Assembly: GCA_002385755.1 (NCBI GenBank)
Contig: DGED01000065.1
Location: 436 to 7,278 of the forward strand
Direction of reading: 5' to 3'
Length of the DNA stretch: 6,843 nt
Origin: Caryophanales bacterium UBA3935
GTDB lineage: Bacteria; Bacillota_I; Bacilli_A; ML615J-28; CAG-698
The notes under the pieces were generated by a model. The model saw only the letters and a program-made list of their open reading frames with translations, ran no database searches and was not told the origin of the DNA. Of the stretch, positions 6,762 through 6,843 are shown piece by piece. The number at the start of each line of letters is the position of its first letter. Position 1 is the stretch's first letter. A program made the position numbers and the translations under genes.

Positions 6762-6780
6762 AAAAATCGACAAATGTGTA
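6752..6780 (-). promoter_or_regulatory. Extended -10 promoter of the apt-rel-dtd operon
   Basis: The minus strand has a perfect TATAAT at 6757-6752 with an extended TG (TGATATAAT, 6760-6752). At a 17-base spacing the -35 is TACACA (6780-6775), 4 of 6 matches. Transcription should start near 6745, giving a leader of about 22 bases before the apt ATG at 6723. No other good promoter is visible before rel or dtd, so this one probably drives all three genes. Confidence 0.7.
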
Positions 6781-6792
6781 GCAAAATTTGCT
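6780..6792. repeat. Short perfect inverted repeat upstream of the apt -35
   Basis: AGCAAA and TTTGCT flank one central base, starting at the upstream edge of the apt -35. The loop is too small for an RNA hairpin, so if functional it would be a DNA-binding site. The rest of 6793-6843 shows no gene or terminator that I can support. In Bacillus recJ lies upstream of apt, but none of it is seen here. Confidence 0.25.
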
Positions 6793-6843
6793 TTTTCGCG
6801 GCGGGAAGAAAAATAAATTGATAATAATCATATTTTTCGCCCG

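Noticed and set aside
6724..6831. Longer apt start giving a 206-residue protein
   Set aside because: The extra 36 residues have no family match, run through the extended -10 promoter and Shine-Dalgarno site, and the 170-residue form has the normal Apt length.

Overview
The window reads as an ordinary bacterial chromosome segment with every supported gene on the minus strand. The lineage looks like Bacillota, possibly a Bacilli or Acholeplasma/Erysipelotrichia-like group. Evidence for this is the apt-rel-dtd gene order known from Bacillus, purine-rich Shine-Dalgarno sites, TGnTATAAT promoters, and a long-form bifunctional Rel. TGA is a real stop (it ends rel and the large regulator) and Trp is TGG, so the standard bacterial code applies, not the Mycoplasma code. 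The exact lineage cannot be fixed from this sequence.

Layout, read in the direction of transcription (high to low coordinates). An apt promoter with an extended -10 lies inside a 22-bp imperfect palindrome near 6740-6780. It starts a compact operon: apt (adenine phosphoribosyltransferase), rel (bifunctional (p)ppGpp synthetase/hydrolase), then dtd (D-aminoacyl-tRNA deacylase), which overlaps rel by 4 bp. A strong intrinsic terminator at 3483-3511 begins one base after the dtd stop codon. A second promoter at 3390-3418 drives a 994-residue cytosolic multidomain protein. Its order is TPR-like helices, coiled coil, GAF-like, PAS-like, degenerate GGDEF, degenerate EAL. After it come a GC-rich hairpin without a U tract and a third promoter (299-327). 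The third promoter serves a membrane protein of which only the first 82 residues lie in the window.

How the genes fit together. apt recycles adenine to AMP, Rel sets the (p)ppGpp alarmone level, and Dtd removes D-amino acids from mischarged tRNA. All three belong to nucleotide and translation homeostasis. The large protein appears to be a nucleotide-signalling receptor or scaffold that has lost the residues for making or breaking cyclic di-GMP. Its own promoter separates it from the stress operon. It is the most interesting item here. I found no mobile element, CRISPR array, RNA gene, or clearly new multi-gene system. No gap between genes exceeds 300 bases.
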